The notes beneath the pieces are model-generated. The model made no database searches. It was given only the letters and a program-made list of their open reading frames with translations, and was not told the origin of the DNA. 64,000 bases of DNA, taken from NCBI GenBank assembly GCA_032717465.1, contig CM064657.1:18131331-18195330 (forward strand). The letters run 5' to 3'. Numbering within the stretch: the first letter of the stretch is position 1; each line of letters opens with the position of its first letter. This DNA is from Coenobita brevimanus. Taxonomy: Eukaryota > Arthropoda > Malacostraca > Decapoda > Coenobitidae. A program made the position numbers and the translations under genes. Below, in pieces: positions 10,473 to 22,915 of this stretch.

Positions 10473-10475
<3 letters not shown>

Positions 10476-10543
<68 letters not shown>
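10476..10543. repeat. (GT)n microsatellite
   Basis: 34 GT units. Confidence 0.97.
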
Positions 10544-10546
<3 letters not shown>

Positions 10547-10556
10547 GTTGCAAGGT

Positions 10557-10950
10557 TTCTTGTGGTGGTTAAAGCTGGGTGGTTGGGTGGGTAGGTTGAT
10601 GGCGAGATGGGTGGGGTGGGTGGGAAGGGTAGATGGACAGCTGGAGCCGGTATGGTGTGCGGGTGGAATGGGTAGGGTGGTTGGATGAGGAGAGCGAAGT
10701 AGGTGCGAGATAGGTGTGGTGGGAGGGCAGGGTGTTTGGGTGGGTGGATAAGTGTAGGTGTGCGGTGTGCTGATGATGTGGGGCGGTTGTGTAGGATGTG
10801 TGAGTTGGGTGGGTAGGTAGGTGGGTGGATTGGAGTGGGTGGGCTTTCTTGGTGAATAGGGTTGTTTTGTGGATGGGTGGATGGTCTCTTTGGGTGGGTA
10901 GTGGGGAAGGGCTTAGTTATGGGTGGGTAGATGTGTAGCTACCCATAGGA
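10557..10950. repeat. G-rich GGTGGGT-type low-complexity tract
   Basis: Dense irregular repeats of GGGTGGGT and GTAGG on the plus strand. Some clusters (for example near 10,570-10,600) have four G runs close together and could form a quadruplex. Any open frames here are compositional. Confidence 0.8.
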
Positions 10951-11039
10951 CAAGGCAGGAAACGGGCTTGCTACACTGGCCGAGCAGAGTAGGCATAGAG
11001 GGGTGAGAGGGCGTGTGGGTAAGTGGATGTGGGGAAATT

Positions 11040-11640
11040 TGGCCCACTGGGAAGTAGGTCTATGGAATCAATATTACCTTTATTGAAATAGGTCCATGTG
11101 GGAAAACAGGTCCATGGGAAAAATAGCCCAAGTGGAAACACAGGTCTAATGGGTAAGAAAGGTCCACCGATGAGGCACGACTGTGAGAAAATGGGTTTAT
11201 GTCGTGATTTATTGCCCCCATGAGGAAACAACAGGTCCCTGGGGAAAATAGGTCAACAGGAAAAAAGAGGATCATAGAGGACAGGTAGGTCCATGGGCAA
11301 AATAAGTCCATGGGACACATAGGTGACTTCAGTAAATGCAGGTCCAGTGAGGAAAAATAGCTCCCTGGTGGAAAATATGTCTAGTGGGGAAACTATGGCC
11401 ATGAGGGAAACGTAGGTCCATGGTGAAGATAAGTCCACTGGAAAACGTGGTGCATGGGAGAGAGGATGTTTAGGGTGGAAAATACATCTATAGAGAAAAC
11501 AGGTCCATGGAGCAAAATGGATTCATGTGGGGAAATAGGTCCAAGGGGGAAATAGGTTCATGGGAGGGGGTAACGAGTCAATGGGGAAATAGATCCAAGG
11601 ACAAAGTGGGTTAGTAGGATGAAAATTGACCCATGGGGAT
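11040..11640. repeat. Degenerate ~20-bp minisatellite (AGGTCCATGGGGAAAATA-like)
   Basis: About 25 irregular units built on GGTCCATGGGGAAAATA. Spacing varies from 18 to 30 bases. The long minus-strand open frames across it are by-products of the repeat. Confidence 0.85.
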
Positions 11641-12262
<622 letters not shown>

Positions 12263-12269
12263 CAGAGTC

Positions 12270-14176
12270 TAATGAAATGCAGAAATAAAAGAAGGGAAGG
12301 ATAGGAGGAAGTAGTTCATACAAGGAGGGTGGAAAAGTTACAGAAGGATGGAAAAAAGGTAGAATATAAGAGAGAAATGGAGGAGTGATTGGGTAAAAAT
12401 GGATTGGAGCAGATGGAGGACGTGGAAGGTGTGTGCAAGATAATCGCAGAAGAATGTATGAAAATGTTCTGCAAAGAGGTAAAGAGAGTTAGACAGGGTG
12501 CCAAAGAATTAGTTGGGGAGTGATAGATAAAAATGGTAGATTACTAGTGAAGGGAGAAAAAGTGAGCAGATGGAGAGAACACATTAAGGAATTGTTGAAT
12601 ATAGAGAATGAAAGTGATGCTAGTATAACTGGCTGGGGAATGGCTGGGAGAAGGAAAGCCGTGAGAAGAGAGGAAGAAATCAGAAGGATGGAAGTTGTGG
12701 AAGCAATGAAGAAAGTGAAAATTGGGAAAGCCCCAGGAATTGACGGAGTGTGTGGTGAAATGCTGAAGCATGGGGGAGAGATATTAGTAGAATGGATGTG
12801 GAAGATGTGTAGATTGGCCTGGGAGGAAAGTAGAGTCCCGGAGGATTGGAAGTCAGGTATAATTATTCCCCTGTACAAAGGAAAAGGGGAAAAAGAAGTG
12901 TGTGGTAATCACAGGGGCATTCGTCTTCTTAGTGTAATAGGAAAAGTATATGTTAGGACACTTATTGACAAAGTTAGGGAAATACCAGAGGAATTAGCTG
13001 AAGAAGAACAGAGAGGTTTTAGCAAGGGAAGAGGTTGTGTAGATCAGATATTCATTCTTAGATCTTTAGTGGAAAAGTTTCTTGAGAAGGGAAAGAAGAC
13101 AGTTGTATGCGGCCTTCACGGATTTGGAGAAAGCATATGACAGGGTGGATAGGCAAGGATTCTGGAAAGCATTAGGAATATATGGAGTAGATGGGAAGTT
13201 ATTGAAAGCCGTGAGGATTATGTACAAGGGTGCTCAGGCTGCAGTGCGTGTGGATAGTGAACTGAGTGAATTTTTCTATTTGAAGGTTGGATGGAAACAA
13301 GGATGTGTCATGTCTCCATGGTTGTTCAGTCTGTAGATGGATGGGGTTATAAAAGAGAAACAAGGTAGGGCAGTGGATGTTGGAGCGACCCTAGTGAGAG
13401 AGGGCAGTGTTTGGAAATTTCCTGTCCTGTTGTTTGCAGATGATACTGTGTTGTTAAGTGAAGATGAAGGGGAGCTGCAAGGATTGGTGGATGAGTCTGG
13501 TAGAGCGTGTAAGAAAAGGAATCTAAAGGTGAATGTAGGGAAAAGTAAAGTTATGGTCTTTGAGAGAAGTGAAGTCAGTGAATGTACAGTGAGTTTGGAT
13601 GAGGAGGAAATGGAAAATGTGAGTGCGTTTCAGTGCTTGGGTAGTGTGATGAGTAAAGATGGAAGTTTAGAGGGTGAAGTGCTTGAAAGGGCACAACAGG
13701 GAAGAAGGTTGCTGGTTCATTGAAAGCAGTGAGAAGAAAACAGGGAAGTGAGCATGAAAGTGAAACAGAAACGGAAGTGAGCATGGAAGTGAACAAGCTA
13801 CTACATGACAGTATTGTGATGTCAACTGTAACGAATGGAAGTGAAGCTTGGACCTTGTTGGTGGGACAGAAGTGAAGAGTGAGAGCAGTGAAAATGAGTT
13901 ACTTGAGAGGAGCATGTGGAGTCACATGGAGAGACAAACTGACAAATGAGGAAGTGAAGGATCGTTGAGGTGTGGATGTGGATGTGATAGGAAGCGTTAG
14001 GAGAAACACACTCAGGTGGTTTGGCCATGTTGAGAGGATGGAGAGTAAGAGACTGACGGAGAGAGTGTATGGGAGTGAGGTGGAGGGGGGGGGGAGAGAG
14101 GGGGAGGCCTAGGATGAGTTGGAAAGATGGAGTGGGGAGGTATATGAGAAAGGGGGAGGCCAAGGATGAATTGGAA
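12270..14176 (+). mobile_element. RTE-like LINE, copy E1 (5'-truncated)
   Basis: It contains the reverse transcriptase and 3' region of a non-LTR element whose other copy, E2, is spread over 28.6-41.5 kb. The left end abuts (TA)n and lacks the endonuclease. The right end is cut by the opposite-strand SINE at 14,183. Clade placement (RTE-like) rests on the KAPGIDGV, LEKAYDRVDR and FADDTVLLSE motif style and is provisional. E1 is valuable as the uninterrupted reference for E2. Confidence 0.8.
12520..13723 (+). pseudogene. Reverse transcriptase of LINE E1 (frameshifted)
   Basis: Three consecutive segments in shifting frames make up one polymerase. 12,520-13,120 holds KIGKAPGIDGVCGEMLKHGG, IIPLYKGKGEKEVCGNHRGI and FSKGRGCVDQIFILRSLVEK. 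13,082-13,336 holds TDLEKAYDRVD and GWKQGCVMSPWLF. 13,337-13,723 holds VLLFADDTVLLSEDEG. The catalytic aspartates (TDLEKAYD and FADD) are intact. The defects are a frameshift near 13,110 and a stop at 13,334-13,336 where relatives continue. Domain order is that of a LINE polymerase that reverse transcribes its own RNA at the nicked target. This copy could be rescued by very few changes, so it is fairly young. Confidence 0.85.
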
Positions 14177-14182
14177 AGATCA

Positions 14183-14563
14183 GCCGTTTGAGTGTCCACT
14201 GCAGGACCGGCCTATCCCTACCGAAATGGGGACGAAACAGCCAATGTATCTCTACCAAGTGGCTTAGGCTGTCTCGTAGGGATTGTATGTAGGGTAAGAA
14301 GTTCTTGTAAGTGTAATTGTTGTGTTGGACTGGCTTTGGATGTGTGTGTAGTCTGTGAACCAAGTGGAATCGGCCCATGCAAGCCGACTGGGTGCAAGTA
14401 TGCTTTGTAGTATGCGACACTGGTTCAGCCACAGCATCCCATGTGTCCTCCAATGCAGTACGTGGCCAGAAGAACGCTCCCAAAGTTTATTATCTTGGTG
14501 GGGCGCGAACCCTCGTTCTTCAGTGTTCGAAAAAGCACACTTTACCACTGTACTGCAGAGGCT
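14183..14563 (-). mobile_element. tRNA-derived SINE, family S2 (minus copy)
   Basis: Read on the minus strand it starts GCCTCTGCAGTACAGTGGTA and has the B-box-like GGTTCGCGCCCC. A body including CCCAGTCGGCTTGC and CTAAGCCACTTGGT follows, ending CAGTGGACACTCAAACGGC. A second copy in the opposite direction lies at 18,296-18,690. Head-proximal (AT)n follows at 14,566. Confidence 0.8.

Positions 14564-14565
<2 letters not shown>

Positions 14566-14625
<60 letters not shown>
14566..14625. repeat. (AT)n microsatellite
   Basis: 30 AT units touching the 5' (tRNA-like) end of the S2 SINE. Confidence 0.97.
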
Positions 14626-14628
<3 letters not shown>

Positions 14629-14830
14629 AGTCCTCGCATTTGGACGCATTTTACTCAACGCCTCGTTTTTCGCGGAAAAAAAAAGTTTATTAGTTGTCTC
14701 ACAATTCGCGAATTTCCCCACAATTCGATGCTCCCAGCCAGCAGCCGACACTCAGCAGACGATGTGTACCGATGCTCAGTCTAGGCACTGTCCATTTTTC
14801 TATGCAACAGTTTTCCATGATCTTTATACA

Positions 14831-14999
14831 GCAGGTCCTGCGGGGCAGTAGACACACGTGAGTTTGTTGTTGTTTATGATCGTAATGTACGATCTTCAGC
14901 CGTGTCATGAATACATAGCAGGTCCAGCTGGGCAGTAGACACACGCGAGTTTGTAATAGTTTGTGATCGTAACGTACGATCTTCAGCCGGGTCGTGCTA
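14831..14999. repeat. ~88-bp direct duplication
   Basis: The segment with GGCAGTAGACACACG, GAGTTTGT and GTACGATCTTCAGCCG occurs twice, starting near 14,831 and 14,920. The flanking 14,626-15,043 is otherwise unassigned. A GTAAGTCCTCGCATTTGGACG start next to TA at 14,624 resembles a mariner end, but I found no partner. Confidence 0.75.
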
Positions 15000-15043
15000 C
15001 TATTTCTTAAGAAAGAATCGTTATATGTTTGTCCTAACATTAT

Positions 15044-17170
15044 TGTTTTTTTAAATAACAGAACGGAGGAAGGAAAAACAAATGATTAAAAAAAAAAAAT
15101 CCATACACCAGATTACTGGTGTCCTCTGTTCATAAAATATCTGTAACAGTTAGACTTGAACAGCTGTGAGTTGAAGTTTGAAGGGAAACAACTCTGGGGA
15201 AGCGAGTTCCAGAGAGATACATTTCGGAGAATGAAAGAATTCTGATAGCCAAAAGTTCCACAATATGGCTGAGTGACATTCCAGTCATGAGGGCTACCAG
15301 ATGCCCGTATAGCACGAGGGAAGGCATGGAGAGGTGGCACCATGGACGCAACTTCGTCTGAGCATTTGCCAAAAAATTATCTGTAAAATAATGCAAGGGA
15401 GGCAACATTCCTTCTTACTTGCAGGGGAGGTAGTTTACTTGTAATGGCAGGGTTGTTAATAATTCTAACAGCTTTGTTCTGAATTTTGTCTAGTTGTTTT
15501 AATACAACCTCTCCACATCCATTCCACAAGGGTAAGCAATATTCAAGCTGAAAGCGCAATGACTCTTATAAATTATAGCTAACTGCTCATGAGCGAAGAA
15601 GTTACGGACTCTATACAATAATCCAAGTTTCTCTGAGGCTGTTTTAGCAAGTGAACTGACATGAGAGGTCCAGCTGAGGGCATTGTTAAGTGAGATGCCA
15701 AGAATTTCAATACTTTTGAAGATGGGAATATTAGTAGCACTGAAGGTAATGTACTAATCTGGCAATATCTGTCTATTAGTAAATTGTATATATTTAGTTT
15801 TACTAGCATTAAAAGAGACAAGGTTGTTTTGTCCCCTTTCACTGATCGTAGATAGGTCTTGATTTATGGAGATGGCTGTACTGAGTTGAGAGGTAGAGAT
15901 ATTAGACTTTGTAAATGCGTGTCTGAGTGTGAATGAACTATGTAGTGTTGAGTCATCTGCGGATGAGTGGATGGTATTGTGGGTGACAGATAAGAGATCA
16001 TTAATATGAACCAGAAATAGGGTTGGTGCCAGAACTGATCCCTGCGGCACGCCGGCGTTAATTGAGTGGAAATTGGAATATACATCAACTACTTTTACTC
16101 TTATTTTTCTGTCACTAAGATATGAAGAAATCAAAGGAACAAAAGACGTTAGTCCCTTGCAAGGGAGTTTGGACAGCAGGGAACGGTGCCATACTCTGTC
16201 GACAGCTTTAGAAATATCAAGAGCTACTGCATTAGTTTCTCCATGTAGATCAATTGATTGATGGATGGTATGAGTTAGGAGATTATGTCAATGGTGGATC
16301 TTTCGTGGCAAAAACCATATTGTCTATCACTAATTAAGTTGTTGGATTCTAGATGTTTAACAATGTGCTTATTAATTAAAGTTTCAAATACCTTACCAAG
16401 AGAAGATGTGACAGCTATTGGTCTGTGATCAGAGGGGTCAGACGAACTTCCTTTCTTCGGAATTGGTTGGATATTGGCTTCTTTCCATGACACTGGGAAT
16501 AAAGAAGTACGTATGCATAGTCTGAATAATTTAGCTAGAACAGAGGAATACTTTTTCAAAACAATTGGCGGAATTCCAACTGGGCCTGGAGCTTTGTTGA
16601 TAGGCAAATTGTCTAGGATGGATTTTACGTGTCTTGTCTGTATTTTAAGTGGGGCAATTTCGGGATAGTCAAGTTGTAGTACTGGGACATTCTGGCTGGT
16701 ATCGTCTATGGTAGAGTTTCTGGCATATGTACTGGCAAAAATATCCGCTTTCCCACGCGGGTCATTTGTAATGTTGCCATTTGAAGACTTTAGTGGGTGA
16801 AGGAAAGATGACTTATTAAAGTTATTATTGAAAGAATTAAGAGTTGACCAGAATATTTTATTGTCATTAGGGTTGTTAAGTAGTTTTGATGCTTGCTTTT
16901 GAAGAAAGTTTGATTTAGCTTTAACACAGCTTTTGCATGATTTCTAGCAATTTTAAACTGAGAGAGTGATTCAGATGTTTTTTATTTTAAGTAAGAGTTA
17001 TATGCTAATGACTTTTGGGCTGTTGCTCTGGCACAGTTGCCATCAAACCCTTTTGGAGAGTTCAATCTTTTAGTGAACTGTTGACTTGGTATGAATAAAT
17101 CCATACCAGCTAGTATTAAGTTACAAATGTGGGACTGGGTAGAGTTGGCATGGACAAATACCTGAAATGG
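15044..17170 (-). mobile_element. Jockey/CR1-like LINE, copy B (family J1, 5'-truncated)
   Basis: The 3' end lies at the T run near 15,044-15,053 (poly-A on the minus strand). The same 3' sequence is seen in copies A and C. The 5' end stops near 17,170, inside the endonuclease-polymerase linker. It carries no internal insertion, so it serves as the reference for copies A and C. At 15,686-15,689 it holds the intact TTAA that corresponds to the piggyBac target in copy C. Confidence 0.85.
15113..16640 (-). pseudogene. Reverse transcriptase of LINE copy B (broken)
   Basis: Segments from high to low coordinate give NKAPGPVGIPPIVLKK, ANIQPIPKKGSSSDPSDHRP and SLGKVFETLINKHIV (16,607-16,275), then GVPQGSVLAPTLFLVHINDL and HSSADDSTLH (16,134-15,754), then QLEYCLPLWNGCGEV, RRNVASLALFYR and the terminal MNRGHQ (15,559-15,113). 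The catalytic box is SADD rather than YADD, keeping both aspartates. Several frameshifts and stops separate the blocks. The C-terminal region after the polymerase carries the conserved tryptophan and cysteine pattern seen in copies A and C. Confidence 0.85.
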
Positions 17171-17668
17171 ATGTAAAATAAAGCTTATCGATATTTAAGG
17201 AAGGAAAGAATACTAACCATCCCAATAAGGAGATGGTAGACTCAGCGCACCAATTTTTGATTCTATTATCTATATTACAGCCTCTCTTCCTTGTAGCAGT
17301 GAGTAAAATAATATTTTCATAATTTCTCCCTTCCTTTTAGTGACAAAGAGGGCACATAAAATGACCGGGGTTTAGTTAACTGACTTTGATGTCGAAAATT
17401 CAATATTCTGGTGAAAAGTGGCAGTTTTTCCTTGGTTAGTGATACCGGGATTTAGCCCATTCACCCTCAACACACCTTCACTTGCCACTCAAGCCAGTCT
17501 TCACTTAATTTCTGGTAAGGATTTTTGAGGTTGCAGCTCTTCATGACAGTTTTAATGTCTTTTCAGGCACATGTTTATTGTGTTATGCTGTTTTAGCACT
17601 GGTAAACACTCTTCATTTACTTTTGGGTAAGGCCTGTTTGATGTTATAGTACTTCCTGATAGGGTAGG
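17171..17668. other. Unassigned AT-rich sequence
   Basis: No recognisable gene, RNA or repeat. Confidence 0.5.
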
Positions 17669-17670
17669 TA

Positions 17671-18165
17671 CAGTCACTCATAAAAGAAAAGACCCCCCCT
17701 GCCTTACAGGCAATATAACTCGGGGTATTCAGTGTTGGTAACAGTGTATTTGACGTCAGCCATATGGGGGGATGAGGAGGGGTGTTTGAGGGGAGGGCGG
17801 AGTTAATCTGCACGAAACACTGCTTCAATCCACATTTCGAGTCAAACATACTTTATATCTGACTTGTTATGTTGTCCTTCACACAAAATTAACTTTATGC
17901 TACAAGAACAAAGAACTTTCAGGTGATAACACAATCCCATACCCTAACATTTATGAATTAATGGTGCACATGATGCAAATGAAACCCCCGGCCTCAAGGG
18001 TTAAATGAATGGGCTCGACACACTTAGAACGAACTTTGAATGAACTTCCCCCAAACGCAGCTTCACACCCCCACAGCTGACGTCATTTACAGTGTTACCA
18101 GGACCGATATCATATTGGTTGAAAGGCGTCTTGGCCGGGGGAGTCGTTTCTTTTATGAGTGACTG
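17671..18165. mobile_element. Tc1/mariner-like MITE
   Basis: The ends are CAGTCACTCATAAAAGAAA and its reverse complement, a 19-base perfect inverted repeat, flanked by TA at 17,669-17,670 and 18,166-18,167. A TA duplication and CAGT termini are hallmarks of Tc1/mariner. A second inverted pair inside (GTAACA-TGACGTCAG) extends the symmetry. At 495 bp with no transposase, it is a MITE. Confidence 0.88.
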
Positions 18166-18295
18166 TACATGTCCCACCGGAATGCTTCTCTATTTTTCCC
18201 ATTGATTCATTACTTCACAATTCTATGTTTCACTGTTTGCGAGGTTTTGGAGGAACATCCAAGCCGCGAAAAACTAGGATTTACTGTTTATAATT

Positions 18296-18690
18296 GGAGT
18301 CTCTGTGTTACAGTGGTAAAGTGTGCGTTTTCGTACACTGAAGAACAGGGTTTGCGCCCCGCCAGGATAAAAAACCCTGGGAGCATTCTTCTGGCCACGT
18401 ACTGCTTGGTAGACATAAGGGGTGCTCTGGTTGAACCAGTGCCACATACTATAAAGTATGCATGCACCCAGTCGGCTTGCGCGGGCTGATTACGCTTGGT
18501 TCATAGACTACACACACATCCATAGCCACTCCAACACTACAATTACACTTACAAGCACTTCTCACCCTACATACAATCTCTACCAGACAGCCTAAGCCAC
18601 TTGGTTGAGATACATTGGCTGTATCATCCCCACTTCCGTCGGGACAGGCCGGTCCTGCAGTGGACACTCAAACGGCTTATGAGATGAGAT
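18296..18690 (+). mobile_element. tRNA-derived SINE, family S2 (plus copy)
   Basis: A-box-like TTACAGTGGTAAAG lies at 18,308-18,321 and B-box-like GGTTTGCGCCCC at 18,349-18,360. The same body as the copy at 14,183-14,563 follows, in inverted orientation, and the 3' end runs into (TA)n at about 18,693. The two copies are about 3.7 kb apart. Confidence 0.8.
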
Positions 18691-18799
18691 TATATATATA
18701 TATTTACTGTAAATATATAATATATATATTGTAATATATATACATAAAACACACCTATATAATATATATAATTATATATAATACATACAATATATATAT

Positions 18800-19262
18800 A
18801 TGCATGGAAGAAGGAAGGAAAGGCTAGAAGTCCGCAAGATTGTTCCCTCCAAGAAAAAACAAGATAACAGGGAGCCAAATTCAAGATCTGTTCGTTTCGA
18901 GATGCCTGAACACACTGAGTTTGAAAGACTGGAGGTAATAGGCAGTAGGAAATACAGACAGGGAGACAGTTCCAGAGTCGACCTAATGAACGACTAGGAG
19001 TAATGGTCAACTCTTCCATTAGACAGTTGGACATTAAAGGGATGAAAGTTTGTTGTTAGATGGGTGTTTTGGGCCCGCTGGAGTGGTGGAGGGATGAAAG
19101 CATACAGTTCAGAGAAGCAATGACCACTAAAGTAGCTATAGAAAAGAGATAAAAAATGCAATAGTGTGGCAAAGAGACAGACGGTGAAGGAGCCAGCAAG
19201 AGGAGGAGAGTTAATGAGACGAAATGCCTTTGACTCCACCTTGTTGATGTAAAATCCAGGGG
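18800..19262 (-). mobile_element. LINE family J2 fragment (3' end)
   Basis: On the minus strand it reads ESKAFRLINSPPLAGS and LSLFYSYF, matching the C-terminal block of copy D (ESKAFCLINSPSLTGS and LSLFYRYF). The downstream CTGGAACTGTCTCCCTGTC also matches copy D. The 3' end meets TA-rich DNA at about 18,790. It is 5'-truncated near 19,262. Confidence 0.8.
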
Positions 19263-19596
19263 CATGATCCCATTCCTACCCGGAGCATCCCCAGGTGGAA
19301 GATAGGGAAGTCTTGCTGGTATACGAGGTACCGTCTTATACAGCATGGACCATGGGACCCCGTATAGATAGATATACTGAGTCAAGTGGCACAAAAATTA
19401 CATCTCACCAGGAACTATGGGGCAGGGAGGCGAGATTATTTGCCACAATCCCCCCAACCAAACAAGAATTCTACTTTTAATGATTTCACGGGCGTTCCTC
19501 ATCGTCTACTAAGGGTCCAACTGCACTGCCTCCTGTGCTTAAGAGCAGTGTGTCAACGAAATTGGGTAGGCATCGTCTCAACAAAACAGAGACTGA

Positions 19597-19600
<4 letters not shown>
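19263..19600. other. Unassigned sequence
   Basis: Nothing recognisable between the J2 fragment and the TA array. Confidence 0.5.

Positions 19601-19665
<65 letters not shown>
19601..19665. repeat. (TA)n microsatellite
   Basis: About 32 TA units directly upstream of LINE H. Confidence 0.97.
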
Positions 19666-19668
<3 letters not shown>

Positions 19669-22406
19669 GATCTAAATACACAGTGTAAGAAGCCTCGCAG
19701 ATGATTACAGACTTAATACCTTAATGACTGACTTAGAAGATATTTGGTGGGATATTGTAGGTTTAAGTAAGATCCACAAAAAAGAAGAAAAATCAGTCCA
19801 GCTTCAACTATCTATTTTACTACAGAGGAAGGCAAAATGAAAGAGTTAGTTGTGTAGGATTTCTAATCATCAAAAATCTTGCAGAGAACATTGTTAAATT
19901 CAGCAGTGTAACTGACAGAGGAGCATGGATTATAGTTAAACTAGGCCAAAGATATACCCTGAAAGAAATCAAAATATATGCTCCAACTTCTCAAACCTCA
20001 GATGAAGAAACAGAAACATTCTATGACGACATCTCCCAGATTATGGAAAAGAAAAGACCAGATATACTATACTCATGGAAGACTTCAATGCAAAAGTTGG
20101 CAAATTGAAAAATGGAGAAGCATGTATGCGAAAATTCAAGGTGGGAGAAAAGAATGACAGAGGAGAAATGGTTGTAAATATTTCTGAAACGTATAACATG
20201 AAAATAATGACCACTTTCTTTTATAGAAGAACAGGGAGAAAATGGACCCGAGAAGACCAAAACGGAGAAACAAAGAATGAAATCGACTTCATTATAGCAG
20301 ATATGAATAACACGATCTGTCACAGTTATCGATATTGTAAATATAGGAAGTGACCAGAGAGTGGTAGGTTGCACTGCCAAATTCAGTTTCAGAGGTGAAA
20401 AACGCTGATTAGAAATTAAAAGATATGCCCAACAAAAGTAAGTGAAAACAAAGCAGCCTTTCAGTTAGAAATAACAGTTGATTTCAGGCTCTAAGTTATG
20501 CTGAGTGTAGCAGTGATAAGTTGAATGACAGATTTACAAGTGGTAGGAGAATCAGCGGAGGTTGTAGAGAAAGCTAATAAAACCAAAGACAGCAAGTATT
20601 AAATAATGACGCTCGAGCTCATGAAGAGAGGAAAGATTAAAATAAAAACAAAGAAAGATGAGACAAAAAGCACGGAGTTAAACTTATTAACAAGAGACTG
20701 AGAGAAGAAGAAGCAAATAGAAATATGGATCAGATCAAGGAAACCATTAAAAAAAATCTGAAACAGGTCCGAAATAAAATGGCACTAGGAAAGTAACAAA
20801 TTATATCACTGAAAGACAAAAACGATGATGTCATAAAATTGAGAGATGGGATGGCGAAGAGTTGAAAAATTTTACAAAGAACTGTATGCATCAAAGAGAA
20901 TAGTACTAATAACTACCTTTCTAGTTGACACAAATAAAAATCCAGAGGTAACACCAGACAAAGTAAAGGAATCTCTTAAAAATATGAAAATAGGGAAGGC
21001 CCCAGGAGAAGATGGAAGCGTAGCACATATACTGTCAGATGCAGGAGTAGAAACCAGGCTCGCCAACTCATTTACTCTGTATAAAGACGAAGATAATTCC
21101 CAAAACATTGTGTAATGCAATAAAATTTTGTTTTACAAGAAAAGCGACTCAAAAGATCTTATTAACTATTGACCCATTAGCTAAATACCAGTTATTTACA
21201 AATTCTTTACTAAAGTCATGAGTAGAGCTGAATAACAACACATCCGGAAGAAAACCAACACCGTTAACAGGCAGGATTCCGAAGCGGGTATTCGATTACT
21301 GATCATCTACACACAGTGAATCAGCTAACAGAGAAAACTACAGAATCAAATAAACCACTGTGCCTAGGTTCTGTTGATAACGAAAAGGCTTTCGGCTCAA
21401 TGGAGCACATAGCAATTATAAATTCATTTCTGGAACAAAGATTATATGAGAATTATGTAAAACTGCTCGAGAACATATACAGAGGGAACTGCTACAGTTA
21501 AATTACATAAAGACTCGGAAAATATTAAGATTGAGAAGGGCGTGCGTCAGGGAGATTCAGTTTCACCAAAATTATTTACAGCATGCCTGAAAGTCTTTTC
21601 AGAAAGCTAGACTTAGAAAACATAGAAGTAACCATGGATGGAGAAAAGCTGAATCATTTAAGTTTTGCAAATGACACTGTCCTAATCCCAGAAACAGCAG
21701 ACACATTGCAAGAAATGTAAATGACCTAAACAGAGAAAGTCTCAAAGTAGGGCTAAAAACTAACCATAGTAATACTAATTTTTACTCCAAATATATTCAA
21801 AGAGCATCAGCAGAATAAGCGAGGAAATTCTTGAAGAAGTCGAGGAGTACAATTACGTGGGCTAAATACTAAAACTAACGAATGGCTATGATAGCGAAAT
21901 AAAAATACACATTACAATTGGATAGGACGCTGTCTGTAGACATAGAGATATCATGAAAAGTATCTTGTCAGTATGTATGAAACGAAAAGTATGTAGCGAA
22001 TATATAGTCCCAGCTATGACGTACGGCTGTGAGACCTGGAATCTAACAAAATCGATGGAAACTCAACTAAGCCGTTCTCAAAGAGCAATGGAAATGTCAG
22101 TGTTGGGAATATCTTTAAAAGACAGGAAAAGATCTACTTGGGTCAAAGAATTTATAGACGTTATAAAAGAACGGAAATGGAGGTGGGCAAGTCATGCAGC
22201 AAGAACAATGGATAACTGATGGAGCATGAGGCTGACTGACTCGACTCCAAGAGATTGCAAGCTTAGCAAAAAAAAGGTCGGACAGGAGGTGGAGAAATGA
22301 AATAGAGAAGTTTGCAGGCAAAACGTGGCAGAGATTGGCTCAGTGAAGGAATTCGTGGAAAAAGTTGGGGGAGGCCTGTTCAGCAGTGGACTTGCAATGG
22401 CTGATG

Positions 22407-22410
<4 letters not shown>
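19666..22410 (+). mobile_element. RTE-type LINE, copy H (decayed)
   Basis: It carries endonuclease and reverse transcriptase blocks in the RTE (CFDP2/BovB) style and a 3' end, GGCCTGTTCAGCAGTGGAC, of the kind found at RTE 3' termini. It lies between (TA)n arrays at 19,601-19,665 and 22,411-22,491, either through insertion into one TA array or because the 3' tail expanded. Confidence 0.82.
19700..22219 (+). pseudogene. Endonuclease-reverse transcriptase of LINE H (many stops)
   Basis: In order there is an endonuclease with EIKIYAPTSQTSDEETETFY and MEDFNAKVGK (about 19,960-20,105; the GDFN motif has become EDFN), and NEIDFIIADM. The polymerase entry VKESLKNMKIGKAPGEDG is at about 20,964. A fingers-palm segment, NQLTEKTTESNKPLCL and DNEKAFGSMEHIAI, is at about 21,317 (catalytic Y/F-D region altered). 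KGVRQGDSVSPKLFTACL is at about 21,538, followed by a FANDTVLIPE-like active site in which ADD has become AND. The C-terminal YGCETWNLTKSMETQLSRSQ block lies near 22,018. Stops and frameshifts occur roughly every 100-200 bases. An old, dead copy. Confidence 0.82.

Positions 22411-22491
<81 letters not shown>
22411..22491. repeat. (TA)n microsatellite
   Basis: 40 TA units at the 3' end of LINE H. Confidence 0.97.
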
Positions 22492-22494
<3 letters not shown>

Positions 22495-22619
22495 ATACGG
22501 AGATATAGATAGATAAAGATATATATGTAGATAGATATATCGATATACAAATACAGTAGACAGGTAAATAGATAGATACGTAAACCCCTTCACCGTTTTA
22601 CTTCATGCTGGCCCCGTCC

Positions 22620-22915
22620 GGGGGGAAAAAAGTTGGAGGGAAGTGACTGTGATGGGAATGAAGTTAGAGGCAGTGTGATAGTGTGAGAAAAGTGGGAGGG
22701 GAGTGGTTGTGGTTGAAGGAAAGTGACTGTAGTAAAGGGAAGTGGCTGGAAGGGATGAGGTGGTTGTGGGATGGGAATCCTTGCGGTGTGATAAATGTGG
22801 TTGTTGTGGGTGGAAGAGGTTGTGGTGGCAGGAAGTGGTTGTGGTGGGTGGAAGAGGTTGTGGTGGTAGAGGAGCAACTATGGCGACAGGAAATGGTTGT
22901 CGTGGGAGGGAAGTT
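22620..22915. repeat. G-rich minisatellite (GGTGG-AGGAAGTGGTTGT type)
   Basis: Irregular units around GGAAGTGGTTGTGGTGG, clearest at 22,800-22,880. Open frames rich in V, W and G arise from the repeat. Confidence 0.8.

Noticed and set aside
10971..11438. Minus-strand open frames rich in P, F and L
   Set aside because: They repeat with the 20-bp minisatellite and exist only because the unit lacks stops.
14624..14750. Mariner end (GTAAGTCCTCGCATTTGGACG next to TA)
   Set aside because: One end only. No inverted partner was found within several kilobases.
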